Source: Atopobiaceae bacterium
GTDB taxonomy: Bacteria; Actinomycetota; Coriobacteriia; Coriobacteriales; Atopobiaceae
Assembly (NCBI GenBank): GCA_017510785.1
Contig: JAFWMH010000023.1
Coordinates: 1-45,004, forward strand
Length of the DNA stretch: 45,004 nucleotides
Reading direction: 5' to 3'
The notes under the pieces are model-generated. The model was not told where the DNA came from, made no database searches, and worked only from the letters and a program-made list of their open reading frames with translations. Positions 28,101-33,629 of this stretch are shown piece after piece; within the stretch, counting starts at the first letter, position 1, and each line of letters begins with the position of its first letter. A program made the position numbers and the translations under genes.

Positions 28101-30117
28101 CGAGGGCGAGTGTGAGCGTTTCCTCGGAGTCGAAGGGCACGAGGCTCTTGAGGAGCCAGTCGTGCTGGGATGCGTCTTCGGCGGGGGTTATCTGCACGAG
28201 CTCGGGATTCGAGAAAGTCACGTCCGTTACTGTTGCGATGTCCACGCTTACCCCGAGCTTCTCGAACAGATCCGAGAGCCACATGGACCCGCCGCCCGGC
28301 ATGCTCCAGGCGTATCCCTCGTAGGCGAAGTCCACCGTGTAGACAAACGCGAACGGGGAGAAGCCGTCCGTCACGAAGGTGAAGCTCTCGCCCTTGGCGC
28401 CCTGCGCCTCGGCGTCGAGCGCCTCGGCGGTCGTGCCGCGCTTGAGCTCGGTGAGGTGTACGACCTCGGGGGCCGGGGAGTCGTCGGCCGCGGCCTCGCC
28501 GGCTGCGGGCTCGCCGGCTGCGGGCTGGCCCTTCGGCGCATCGGCCTTCGCATCGGCCGGCGCCGGGGCGTCCTTATCTGCGAGCCTGGTTACCGTCATG
28601 TGCACGAGGGCATCCGGCTCCACCACGTTGCCAGCCGGGTCGAGCACGGCGATGTCGAGCATCTCGACGTTCGACGCGTCCACATGCGCCTGCTTGCGCG
28701 CGCCGTTGGGCAGCTCCTCCGAGAGGCCCTCCTCGATGGCGGCGATGCGATTCTCCGTCACGGGCGTCGCCTGCACGCGCAGCGAGAATCCCTCGTCGGA
28801 CCACCCAACGAGGTCGGTCTCCACGCGATACCCGTCGCCCTCGGCCCAAAGCCCCGCGGGCTCCGGGAGCGCCGCGGGTTCGGCATGCTCAGCCTCGGCA
28901 TCGACTTGCGCTTTGTTGGCCCCAGTCTGCGCGTTCTCGGTCTGGGCTGCCTCGGCCTCGGCCTCGGCCTCCTTGCGCCGCACATCCTCTTGATGCTTGC
29001 GCCGTGCAAACTCTTCGCGCTCCTCGCGCAACACCGACGGCATCGTTCCGTAGCCGCGAATCTCCGGCGCATCGAGCGGAAGCTTTCTCTCGGCCACCAC
29101 GCCGTCCACGTCGCCCTCGACGATGGTCATCGTTTTGGCTTTGGCATCGATGGCGGTGACGATTGCCACGCGCAGGTCGTCGGCCGCGGCGGGCTCGGCC
29201 TCGTCGATTGGTTCGCCCTTTTCGGCCGGCCCACCCTCTTCGACCGGCTCGCCCTCGGCGGGGACCCCGTCCTCGGCAGGCATCTCGTCCTCAGGCACCT
29301 CCTCGGAGGTATTCTCCGCTTCTTCGCCCTCGACTGCTTCCGAGGTCGCCTCATCGGTTACGACCCCCGCCCCCAAAAACACCACGTCGCCCACAGACGG
29401 CACAAATGCCGGCGCGTCCTCGCCAGCATTCGGATCGTACGCTGCAACATATTGATTGGCGTTCTCGAACCGGACTTGCCACGGCACCGCATTATCGCCG
29501 TCGGGCATGGGACCCAAAACGTCCTCGCCGATGCCAGCATACGTCAAACAGTATCCCAAAAATGTCGTATTCCAATCCATGTACGGATCGCCGGCCCATG
29601 CGCCGTACTTCGTGTAGCCCCGGAACACGTCGTTTTCGATGACGTAATCGTCCTCGCTCTCACGTGTGCCCCGCTGGGCGCGCGTAATTTGCAGCAGACG
29701 GTCGATGCGCGGCGTGCCCTCGGCGAACGCGGGCAGGTCCTTTTCCCACTCGGGTTTTGTCTCCTCGTTCGCGGGCTCGGATTCGGTCGCGTTGCATGCC
29801 ACGGTGTGCACGTGTTCGGGCAAGCCGCACGTGAGCAAGTTGGCGTAGCACTCGTCGGTGTGGGTGTGCACCGTGCCGTCCTCTTGGGCGCCCTCCTCCA
29901 TGCCGCAAATGCGCGTGCGCGTGTAGCATACCGCCTCGTGACGATGCTCCAACATGCCACAGTTCGCGGCTCCGGTGATGGTAAACGCAGGTAGCACGAT
30001 AAACGCTACCGAGATAATAAGCACGGCTATACCCAGAGCGCCTGCCATGAGACGGCGGTTTCTGGTTTTGCGATTGCGCATGACAGCCTGTGCAATTCTT
30101 TGGGTTACTTTGCTCAT
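13132..30117 (-). CDS. Giant Cna-B-type LPxTG surface protein (5,661 residues)
   Basis: About 0.6 MDa. Signal anchor at 23-48; three Cys/His repeats (53-110, such as CGLPEHVHTVAC); a CHAP-like domain (about 155-345) lacking the catalytic Cys and His; an acidic and Ala/Glu-rich linker; adhesin-like domains to about 2,100. Isopeptide-type modules opened by K-x-W follow near 2,150, 2,297, 2,958, 4,166, 4,313, 4,443, 4,618, 4,756 and 4,885, most with a Y-x-V-E-E-type Glu strand. Residues 3,079-3,370 and 3,525-4,060 are beta-helix blocks around an MBG domain (3,380-3,515). An InlB-like repeat spans 4,063-4,142. Three related stalk domains start near 5,046, 5,195 and 5,341, then a prealbumin-like domain at 5,488-5,610. 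LPSTG (5,625-5,629), a membrane helix and Arg-rich tail form a sortase signal. A fibrous adhesin is inferred; the ligand is unknown. The ribosome binding site is weak (GGATGG). No sortase gene is in the window. Confidence 0.93.
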   Translation of the reverse strand: MSKVTQRIAQAVMRNRKTRNRRLMAGALGIAVLIISVAFIVLPAFTITGAANCGMLEHRHEAVCYTRTRICGMEEGAQEDGTVHTHTDECYANLLTCGLPEHVHTVACNATESEPANEETKPEWEKDLPAFAEGTPRIDRLLQITRAQRGTRESEDDYVIENDVFRGYTKYGAWAGDPYMDWNTTFLGYCLTYAGIGEDVLGPMPDGDNAVPWQVRFENANQYVAAYDPNAGEDAPAFVPSVGDVVFLGAGVVTDEATSEAVEGEEAENTSEEVPEDEMPAEDGVPAEGEPVEEGGPAEKGEPIDEAEPAAADDLRVAIVTAIDAKAKTMTIVEGDVDGVVAERKLPLDAPEIRGYGTMPSVLREEREEFARRKHQEDVRRKEAEAEAEAAQTENAQTGANKAQVDAEAEHAEPAALPEPAGLWAEGDGYRVETDLVGWSDEGFSLRVQATPVTENRIAAIEEGLSEELPNGARKQAHVDASNVEMLDIAVLDPAGNVVEPDALVHMTVTRLADKDAPAPADAKADAPKGQPAAGEPAAGEAAADDSPAPEVVHLTELKRGTTAEALDAEAQGAKGESFTFVTDGFSPFAFVYTVDFAYEGYAWSMPGGGSMWLSDLFEKLGVSVDIATVTDVTFSNPELVQITPAEDASQHDWLLKSLVPFDSEETLTLALADGSSVVIAVTDEGEDAVDEILDEDHQDENPNIRRLLDRVQFFDGDVLVGDSTTPDSMVVRPGHEYTMRLEFSEDEDENPDVGQLPDDGFMYYGIPDGVYLSTKAFHNVNGEWQIPFSIVLDRKHTLENNIVTYVPAEEGVSEKAYLKIQWNKDDAANYKLLKASPRTTFMLGFPYTTIQVDEPKDIVFSDSAVLSVDPDPTFDVTLEKTSRLDEHNKELIEYEVTAVADGNVENITCNDVMGAALTYVEGNDGLGSGVTITYMKRVGEDETGKPIYEAYDTLPAEYAASNVSDFHVAEGNHGFDFKLRRLNGGDMALIKYSAHIDYTKLGGKNNIETTSKNTVTAKDSQDNLLDEASSNLDKNIDYLQIGKRRDAVEYVKQETDEHGDTSEVPIDSAQAREGDWTAMYVKWQVIYNPDHLINVEGATLKDSVWMGKKYSTSYVTDDPARPFKVTAYSKGSYEKDSGAKGDTFTPEQGDQGTDVIVPSAENGYGWNDLDKNTVSVTEPNSVATQLATWEWTIPQKSASGLDADKPYTYVVEYWTKIDKTDPDDGGYVGNQVTENIADITRDKAVELPGPGPGYDITVNKEHIIDEYTADGKVYTNWEISFDRRDSAQERALVEDTLPHIMINDEKGEHVCTDRFVDSEGPEKYQMTVTGLYDETGRQEQCVPSISADGYDVVFWFFKNKTPISNPNINTPGQGLFAADPGMTDAQKKITISFWTENDKEWIEATANGKATNEHWNHVHLVLNGKEAVDKTYAVPKPASSIKKSVETVGSWTDGNTTLPVYRYTLTLSGLNDDLFGPKDREGNHLGDTYTLNITDEYNNILEYLPVSSLPAVTGDKRDGTITGTTNEAINGKHITIGGSAASDEVLIRPVPQTNDVWPAQFSGLTEGSDATKEKLEITISMSDEDRQKMKYQVKAEDGTDLIDPDSKNPVRVYGRSYEVSYYMAPNFEKVKQTAQTMVNNKDTTNTTLTFSNEATWENTEGEAGENTFTASTGYNLNPVQKQLVSYDEKSELATYSIDVNPLMLKMNNGQRYAIEDMYTNLAVDFQTVQITTYPPGRESEIEWSYHSNKGTFWVPDETRVSIRYEGWPVGRRGTDGLTFSNTAAAGLYSDPENKQIDLKVDHEGYASTYHVRIFKFADDNMEKPLEGAVFQLFENDASGNIVPMTYKVDHSAPIEDDAMWSVVNAGRVDDDTFPTPENHKAGDKIYFVTGNGTENSAQKGFADVMLSQSRDGVALKKNKQYYLREVKEPNGHIKENIDWRFIIGENDDWDSYVYSDDSILQVSNTSLERVLTVRKTFVDRTASQRITYDAAQKNVQFEIKGTASNDSSSIVYNKIVPYENFMAVDTPQDNGTTKREWLLIISKLPAGNYTVRELNTSAKVDGAEVSTSVTGQGSVTRVDSEGRPKPAQEGDDPHFDTGKDDTTGDIFCTFTVPASDDMTTGEHTKTSVEAEFTNIYTDENPVSITVSKAWNNGGKNNFVPKKAEFELRADGVKYALTKADGAFVNDRGNIVVDAGSGDAWLNEVTVQNLPRKKVVTTNDGGQETSVEQDIVWTVEEVGATYRTDTNSALDDTTVTGMYLEDHFTTVQNTTDATGQDPAKVSFTNTFNNLTSVEVKKTWSDTEAGVTNHENDVVFFDLYRTTTNISGYTEDQLRALVGNAGGCELVRLPDEDTKLSYNSDSSKSFTYSNHLLEKVNNSGDKYYYFALERSVAGYEDAYPSRVVTGTSQSISITNTPIQDDPRGTLTLQKTIAGTNVPTNLDKTYKFTLWNSGKYLVYDKTTREPNDVKLVPEEQATETERTFTVRAGETLTLSGVKLGTYELTEIEDTAQIGGYKLTSTTVAVNGAAAASMGENLTMGVQVEADPTTVEDPQNPDQTTTTDNPTNVVVTNTYEKDESDDAKTDYTFGKLWVMPDTEDTTALAWPDKMTTTMQLGRRIKGTTTEDQTFAATYTFAKDTGYTITATPGSGAPAITINNPDDPQANGGSAGGNSSGQGLTPGGTPGETNTDGTGYHHYTFTVKGLEKYDANGNEWEYFAKETAVTEATDDPNAPNNMQDKNNPTGRYFTEHYGVVDGIGARILGDEQSDTGVGVNGHVGYAINRLDFTQQISIPVKKIIDGRFDLAESDEELSNKSAYPPFTFGLYDVAGHAITVQQGSASIPVTKTTDETGHATFDITELVNLNDMMWWSDEQVLTGRYNFWVKELRPYAGQLAPLEYNGVTFTSDSAKVSFYVRYNWQTGEFSYVNAGEETSSATPQMNEVQLVNKYDTGKVKLTVKKHWDDENNRDGYRKPAKFKVNAYYYADDGTKVDLDNVWLLQEGANGVTEKNEIDLNDLIEVGTKTDDQTTITFPKFYEGHLIYYTVDEQLDKTTVTPAEGQTPAVTLDDKYDAEHAVAKIGNVYYDSLRVAVAAASASDTIDLIADDSVSFAVGETIAIDKSLTIRGNGHTIHGSSNHCYGIGITGNNTVTIENATLTGFGDKASLGEDSYAPIYADANFNGTLNLTGLTISNFNREGIVINGGSFAIDGCTVLGNNDQRAASGGSPSHFQQPIEIRGGSGTISGTTVRTTVADDDETNDRAGIVSSSSGSVTLTNVDVDVVGIGVDSKGGTVTVDGPNTHVSATDRALYAENGGTLNVSAGTYIGNVATDNNQNSKIAISGGEFSNEVEAAHCATGYIPSGQLANGMWTVVSSSETPPTIIDVPAAASGLVYNGGAQTGVSSGTGYTVQDGAMTNAGEYNATVTPDAGYAFADGPSSKSVPWSIEQAPVTVKADNVTKVADATDPNLTATVTGTFGSDTVSYTITRTEGADPGVYTIVPAGDVDQGNYTVTYVPGTFTILPSDQESNDAVAYTVNNGTITMHATLQGAINAASGAGGHTVHLVKDVALDGTLSVDNRVIIDGAGHTISPSTSVTLESKTANPLIGVSSTGDLTLANVTIDADNKARAIKVSGGKLTLNDGAIVTKGTTADSFIGGVYMTGKSEFTMNGGTITGNSVSSAYVNDGYLQYSADLWIGSEAKGTMNGGTVGNLFVNSNDFSKPAAGFTQNGGTITNAYLEYDKGKMSSLTHNGGGLSNLVIAQDDANGDNHVSTPTTVNSPADGMLFTAGSSSVRVEGDSGARYFNSFEDAVSDAQSGETITLLANATLSNMIQLGKDLNINLNGHTLSAANDTAKAFEVANNATLTIDGTAANSAFVGGINVGTSDNNNGNLVLNGGTYSCGGDQTVVQVNDTCRNSNVTITGATITSPNGNGIQLDGAGEHHIKNSTISGSTAVYLKSGALDVEGSTLTSTANTHTDYSDSGSNPTGDAIVVASGTSSVVVPRLVLGEGNAIGVDPNSGNVAVGYYTSDDGQPGTVTSMYATNNGTTNDGYAWVDQGDGTYAIAKVWTVSFDPVGGVLASGQSASGSGFGNQQVADGWKATRPSNPTRAGKAFIGWYDAGGHLFDFEQTQITADTRLTAKWQDVPSTPTDEPYYTNKHVPEAINVSVEKKWDDDNTTSRRAPVTMRLKATYTNEAGSEVEVTHASLATNSSSPWYTYLEKFVDITLTDGSSTPEDANDDWKNSTTWVGLPRYAPGENGKLVTYTVEELPDTIPLGYYQVKENDADLKTATTAERGGTAENVLKNKYESIDIPLKKIWNDDSDRDGLRSGLTSVTMNLSAAVSGTPITMDSTFTDGNGNVVVTSKDVTGTSASNEWVGVGWTKLPKYYRGEEITYTVAENPVPLLANYTASGSPAGTATPVAGDAAGTRAVTNSHVIERTQLGLKKIWEDNTNQDGKRPDVATYVKNFVRLTAAVGGNTTNYAIGANPIQGTTNQYYLYAKNNDGTLGNQYRVEGEQLQPTAVLYGNHHHGADDYDYVITFQNLPSNAEHGTSVVYGVEETDAEGHVLSPETGATYTNLTGDINGSDYSMYEIKSIARDDTTGNYTITNSYEPDVIHVKATKSWISKTGQNLTAEHIAALSGQVRFKLVARENNNVVDMSTWRMGLHHHYYVEPEQSLTSKSLNNGGVEWCAEWDNLPKHDPAGVEQEIVYTVEEVQCPDYYHLTSDAQSLTVPARNYADKTTANVTVANTYEDVTVTATKNWDDDNNQDGMRKPVTFQLQESADKSTWSDVTSYQYNGATVSGATTIGTLDNLVATWEGLPAWKNNARVYYRAVEVQGTGADALSGYTTTEGAFANPSAPAANTSTYEVADTITNAHTSETRSAAFTKRWNHKGASNYLSPAEYLSKLHLYWRVQGSGNAPQEVLAVSPLSPDPALFLNTDETRDNNWRGSGNPTQTVGTGGLRTATSGHTTVKENADGTYAVTVQDLPVNKPKASPTATSEPLEYFITEDEIENYTPTYPTREAGSTLPANMVAEGETLLNTRDTGGLIISKAVESDLASDASKDFTFTITANPPITESHYPYMKTPSSGAGSTGTLTFDEYGKTSVTLKQGETIQIKNLPNLQSDIDGLPVGVTYTVAETASEVADYNTAYVVSDTVHSVENDKSGNGTSCQCVMLNQHDEVVTAAFTNTRKLGSLAISKDIVSPVTSDHNKKFKLRLVVSGLSEVAQSKMYGDVQLARDATDNTGVAVLTLGETAAGQNESVTLSDLPVGATYAITEIANDDADGISLDKFNTTWVKSVAGIEGAVDGAGVAFPGEQALINTVTDDATSVAFTNARKTGQLKLTKTVLSPFASETGASYDFVVNLHMPAEGYGGEAISGTFNATAVTDGKVTFTNGVATVPVAGSTGATGGARHDVVISGLPIDAEYTVAEANPDASIFEEPVVSYKGVASDSSAGTPGAGATSPYAVATEGATYGVEVTNTRKEVPVSMYKVSSVNGAKLGGAEFTMTRVDEQDNPVTPTPEGESWPKQLVSDATTGCFVERVGGSTSSTQAFVLKPGRYKLEETKAPTGYHPLKQPAIFTVLPTGVVYTDSIAENRDSVVIHDNADKTKRLVDVNVSNSTGVELPSTGGEGLMGLYAAGCVLLLLAFAAARARRRWAFVR

Positions 30118-30421
30118 GGGCCATCCATATTCGGTTTAATGTGTGCCACGCTGCTCGCGTTTGGCGTGCCCGCGCGGCCGTATGTTTAATGCGTTCGTCG
30201 CCGACCGCCCTCGAAAAATGGGCAGACGACAGAAACAATAATATCAGTTAATATTAAGTAATGCACGTTCAAAATAACATAAATTGCCAAAGATTCCGCC
30301 TGCGGGCGCACACGTCCGTAGGCGGTATGCCGGCGTAGCGGCCATTGCGGCAGGCGCGGCACGGCATGTGTGCGGCACGGACAACGCGACGGCGCACTCG
30401 TCCGGCGCGGCTTTTGTCTGC
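30118..30421. promoter_or_regulatory. Upstream region of the giant surface-protein gene
   Basis: A 304-bp gap between the UvrA2 stop and the giant gene start. The part at about 30,225-30,295 is strikingly AT-rich compared with its surroundings (TTAATATTAA and nearby TATTAT on the minus strand) and is the likely promoter region, although no -35/-10 pair with 16-18 bp spacing stands out. A leader of about 110-150 bases would follow. No gene is visible. Confidence 0.45.
30296..30325 (-). terminator. Probable terminator hairpin after the UvrA2 gene
   Basis: CCGCCT (30296-30301) pairs with AGGCGG (30320-30325), and inner CGGGCG/CGTCCG arms extend the stem around a 4-base loop with a mismatch or wobble. 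It lies about 100 bases past the UvrA2 stop and directly before the AT-rich promoter region of the giant gene, which suggests the two genes are transcribed separately. Only a short TTT follows on the minus strand. Confidence 0.45.
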
Positions 30422-32950
30422 TTACAAGTACTGGCCCGTAATGCTTGCGTCGCAGGCGGCAACCTCCTCGGGCGTGCCGGCGCACACGATGCGTCCGCCC
30501 TCGTTGCCGCCGCCGGGACCAAGGTCGATAACCCAGTCTGCGTTGGCAATCACGTCGAGGTCGTGCTCGATCACCACCACCGTGGCACCCGCCTGCACGA
30601 GACGCTCCAACACTCCGAGCAGCACTTCCACGTCGAGCGGATGGAGCCCGATGGTGGGCTCGTCGAACACGAACAGCGCGTCTTCTTGTCGACGGCCCAT
30701 TTCGCTCGCCAGCTTGAGCCGCTGCGCCTCGCCGCCACTCAACGCCGGCGTCGCCTCGCCAAGCGTAAGATAGCCTAGGCCTAAACCGCTGAGCGTTGTC
30801 AGCTTGGCTTGGACCTTCTTAAGGCCTTTCGTCGCGGCAAGCGCCTCATCCACCGTCATCGCCATCACGCTCGGCAACGAAAGACCCGGCCCACTCGAAC
30901 CTCGTCCCGGCGCCCGCAGCACCTCATACGCCTCGCGCGCGTATCGGGACCCCCGACAATCCGGACACACCACGTCCACGTCGGGCAAGAACTGCACGTC
31001 GAGCGAGATGGAGCCCGTGCCGTCACACGTTGGGCACCGCAACGAACCCGTGTTATACGAGAATGCCCCCATTTTGAGACCACGTTCCTTGGCCGTCGTC
31101 GTCGCTGCGTACGCACGGCGCAAGTCGTCGAGCACGCCAGAATAGGTCGCCACTGTTGAACGCACGTTCGCTCCGATGGGCGTGGAGTCAATAAGGTTGA
31201 CGCGCCGGATGCCCTCGGCCTCGATGCGACGCACATGGGAGGGCATGCCCGGAATGCCTGAAGCGACGGGCCCGGCGGTCGCAACAGGCCCGGCGGTCGC
31301 AGCACGCAACGCCGGCACGAGCCCCTCAAGCACGAGTGTCGTTTTGCCCGAACCACTCACGCCCGTCACGCAGGTGAGACGCCCACGCGGAAAACTCGCG
31401 ACCATGGGTCGCACCGTGTGAATCGCGCCTGTCTCTACAAGGATCTCTCCTCGCGCAAATACCTCCTCAGCGGCAACGCGCTCCCGAGCGCGCACGTGTT
31501 GGTCGCCACTCAGGAAAGGACCAATCCGCGACGCGGGGTTCTCTGCGACCTCGCGAACACTACCCTCGCACACGATGCTTCCGCCCGCGGCACCAGAGCC
31601 CGGGCCAACCTCCACGATGTGGTCGGCCGCGCGCAACACCTGAACATCGTGATCAACAACCACCACGGAATTGCCATCGGCCACAAGATCGTCCATCACG
31701 CGCAAAAGTCCGTCCACGTTGGAGGGGTGCAAGCCAATCGACGGCTCGTCCAGCACGTAGAGCACACCCGTTGTTCGATTTCGAACCGCACGGCTCAGCT
31801 GCGCCCGCTGCCGCTCACCCGTCGAAAGCGTGGAGCTCGCACGGTCGAGCGAGAGGTATCCCAAGCCCAGCTCGCGCAACCTCTCCGCCGGCTCGCGCAT
31901 GTTATCTACGATGGTGCGTGCCATCGGACGCATCTCCTCGGGCACCCACTCGGGCACCTCGGCCACCCACGACGCAAGCTCGTCCAAGGTCATCGCCGTA
32001 GCCTGTGCCAGGTTAATGCCTCGCACCAGCGGTGCCCGTGCCGCCTCCGAAAGCCGTGAGCCCCCGCACGCCGGACACGGCGCCTCCTCAAGATAACGCG
32101 CCACGCGCTTCAAACCCTTCTCGTCCTTCACTTTGGCCAGCGCGTTTTCCACGGAATGCACGGCGCTGTAGTACGTAAAGTCCATCTCGCCCGCTGTACC
32201 TGTTTTTTCGTTGGCGTACAACAAATGGTACTTGTCTGGCGCGCCGTGAAGCACGAACTCCTGCTCTTCCGCCGTGAGCTCCGCATACGGCACATCTGTA
32301 CGCACGCCCGCCTGCCGCGCGATGTCCTTCATGAGCGACCACATAAGGTGACCCCACGGCGCGACGGCACCCTCATCAATCGTTTTTGTGGGATCGGGCA
32401 CGAGCGTGGACTCGTCAATGCGCCGCACCGTACCCGTTCCCGCGCATTCGGGACAAGCGCCGTCGGAATTGAACGCCAGCATTTCGGCCCCGGGTCCACG
32501 AAACGTCGCACCGCACTCCGGGCACACGATGTCCTGCTCGAGCGCCACCGCCATGGTTGGCGACACGTGATGTCCGTTGGGGCACACGTGGCTCCCCAAG
32601 CGGCTGAACAACAAACGCAAATGGTTGAGAAGCTCAGTTGACGTGCCAAACGTCGATCGCACGCCCGCTATGCCGGGGCGTTGTCTCAGAGCGAGCGCGG
32701 CCGGGACGTGCAGCACTTCGTCCACGTCCGCGCGACCCGTCTGGCTAATCCGCCGCCGCGTGTACGTGGAAAGCGCGTCCATGTAGCGCCGCGACCCCTC
32801 GGCGTACAAAACTCCCATCGCCAGGCTCGACTTGCCCGACCCCGAAACGCCCGCAATGCCCACGACCTTGCCCAGCGGAATGTTCACGTCCACGTCTTTA
32901 AGGTTGTGCACGCGCGCGCCGCGCACCTCGATGTTCTCCACGCCCGCCAT
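30422..32950 (-). CDS. UvrA2-like excinuclease-type ABC ATPase
   Basis: 842 residues from the ATG at 32950 (MAGVENIEVRGARVHNLKDV); AAAGGAAGG precedes it, and the open frame extends to 33067 through low-complexity repeat DNA. Two ABC ATPase halves carry Walker A motifs GVSGSGKSSL and GVSGSGKTTL, signature motifs LSTGERQRAQLSRA and LSGGEAQRLKLA, and Walker B DEPSIGLHP and DEPTIGLHP. Zinc-module CxxC pairs are present (CPECGATF, CPECAGTG, CPACGGSR, CPTCDGTG, CPDCRGSR). The length is about 100 residues short of housekeeping UvrA. The region between the first Walker A and the zinc module is short, which fits absence of the UvrB-binding domain, as in UvrA2 and drug-resistance UvrA-like proteins. 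The role could be damage tolerance or self-resistance to a DNA-binding compound; it is not proven here. Confidence 0.9.
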   Translation of the reverse strand: MAGVENIEVRGARVHNLKDVDVNIPLGKVVGIAGVSGSGKSSLAMGVLYAEGSRRYMDALSTYTRRRISQTGRADVDEVLHVPAALALRQRPGIAGVRSTFGTSTELLNHLRLLFSRLGSHVCPNGHHVSPTMAVALEQDIVCPECGATFRGPGAEMLAFNSDGACPECAGTGTVRRIDESTLVPDPTKTIDEGAVAPWGHLMWSLMKDIARQAGVRTDVPYAELTAEEQEFVLHGAPDKYHLLYANEKTGTAGEMDFTYYSAVHSVENALAKVKDEKGLKRVARYLEEAPCPACGGSRLSEAARAPLVRGINLAQATAMTLDELASWVAEVPEWVPEEMRPMARTIVDNMREPAERLRELGLGYLSLDRASSTLSTGERQRAQLSRAVRNRTTGVLYVLDEPSIGLHPSNVDGLLRVMDDLVADGNSVVVVDHDVQVLRAADHIVEVGPGSGAAGGSIVCEGSVREVAENPASRIGPFLSGDQHVRARERVAAEEVFARGEILVETGAIHTVRPMVASFPRGRLTCVTGVSGSGKTTLVLEGLVPALRAATAGPVATAGPVASGIPGMPSHVRRIEAEGIRRVNLIDSTPIGANVRSTVATYSGVLDDLRRAYAATTTAKERGLKMGAFSYNTGSLRCPTCDGTGSISLDVQFLPDVDVVCPDCRGSRYAREAYEVLRAPGRGSSGPGLSLPSVMAMTVDEALAATKGLKKVQAKLTTLSGLGLGYLTLGEATPALSGGEAQRLKLASEMGRRQEDALFVFDEPTIGLHPLDVEVLLGVLERLVQAGATVVVIEHDLDVIANADWVIDLGPGGGNEGGRIVCAGTPEEVAACDASITGQYL

Positions 32951-33018
32951 CGGCCTTCCTTTCGTTCGTTCGTTGCGTCCGGTCGTTCTCGAGTCTCGCG
33001 CGCCCATCCGCCGCCGTA

Positions 33019-33068
33019 CATCGCCGGCGCCGTCCATCCGCCGGCGCCGTCCATCCGCCGGCGTCATC
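33019..33068. repeat. Three tandem 16-17 bp units
   Basis: The units catcgccggcgccgtc, catccgccggcgccgtc and catccgccggcgtcatc stand head to tail just upstream of the UvrA2 ribosome binding site, in the presumed 5' leader. Confidence 0.85.
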
Positions 33069-33151
33069 TTCTACTCCCGAGACGCCTAACGACGCCCGGC
33101 TTCTCATGCTCATGGCGATTCTACTACGAATCTCTCTCTGGATGCACTTAT

Positions 33152-33180
33152 CTATTACAACGTATCTTATATCTGTTCAA
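33152..33180 (-). promoter_or_regulatory. Possible promoter of the UvrA2 gene
   Basis: On the minus strand TTGAAC (33175-33180) and TAATAG (33152-33157) are separated by 17 bases, within the AT-rich island and about 200 bases upstream of the UvrA2 start. The match to consensus is only moderate. Confidence 0.35.
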
Positions 33181-33216
33181 CGCCAGCGTATGTTTCAGGG
33201 TTATTTGGGTTTGTGT

Positions 33217-33308
33217 ACTACCCATTGCTTTTGTTTTTGGAAAACATTTTGATTCATTTCCTGCGGTTTTGCACTGTAATTCTGCTAAAACACAAAGCAA
33301 TGGGTAGT
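33217..33308. repeat. Long inverted repeat in the AT-rich island
   Basis: ACTACCCATTGCTTTTGT (33217-33234) and ACAAAGCAATGGGTAGT (33292-33308) are complementary over 17 bases with a single extra T, separated by 57 AT-rich bases. No coding frame lies between the arms and no flanking target duplication is evident. It could be a miniature transposon remnant or a spaced operator. Confidence 0.8.
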
Positions 33309-33519
33309 TAACATGCTTGTAACATTGATATATTAGATAAACGCTTCATGCTTTTGTAACGCAAGTGACAAAAGCCCGCGAAAAGCACCCGGTGAAATCG
33401 GTTATGGAAAAGAATTCGTCATCGCGGGTCGAGTCGGCAACTGCGCCTCCCTGGATTCCGGACGAGCGCCTACCGGCCGCGGGAATGCCACGGCATCCGA
33501 TGGCGCACGCAGCATCGAG

Positions 33520-33564
33520 CGGCCCGGGCGTTTGGCGACCTAGGACGTCGCGCGACCCGGGCCG
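33520..33564 (-). terminator. Possible hairpin downstream of uppP
   Basis: CGGCCCGGG (33520-33528) and CCCGGGCCG (33556-33564) are perfect 9-bp complementary arms. Inside, GCGAC and GTCGC can form a second stem. It lies about 65 bases past the uppP stop; no T-run follows. Confidence 0.35.
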
Positions 33565-33629
33565 TAAGTGACCCGCGGCGTTGCGCACCGCAGCGTTGCA
33601 CGCAGCGCGACGCCACGCGACCTGCGACG

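Larger units (their letters stand above)
32951..33629. other. 679-bp intergenic region with AT-rich island
   Basis: Next to the UvrA2 start are three tandem 16-17 bp units (33019-33068). Then an AT-rich island (about 33,100-33,360) contains a long inverted repeat and a possible UvrA2 promoter, and a GC-rich stretch (33,400-33,629) carries a hairpin behind uppP. No convincing gene is seen; the frame at 33346-33771 on the minus strand mostly overlaps uppP out of frame. Confidence 0.5.

Noticed and set aside
27727..29994. Long plus-strand open frame (755 codons) opposite the giant gene, with others at 25354-27000 and 17521-18891
   Set aside because: These are antisense to a clearly real frame, lack ribosome binding sites and family motifs, and their composition (His/Arg/Val-rich) is that of reverse-complement codon bias.
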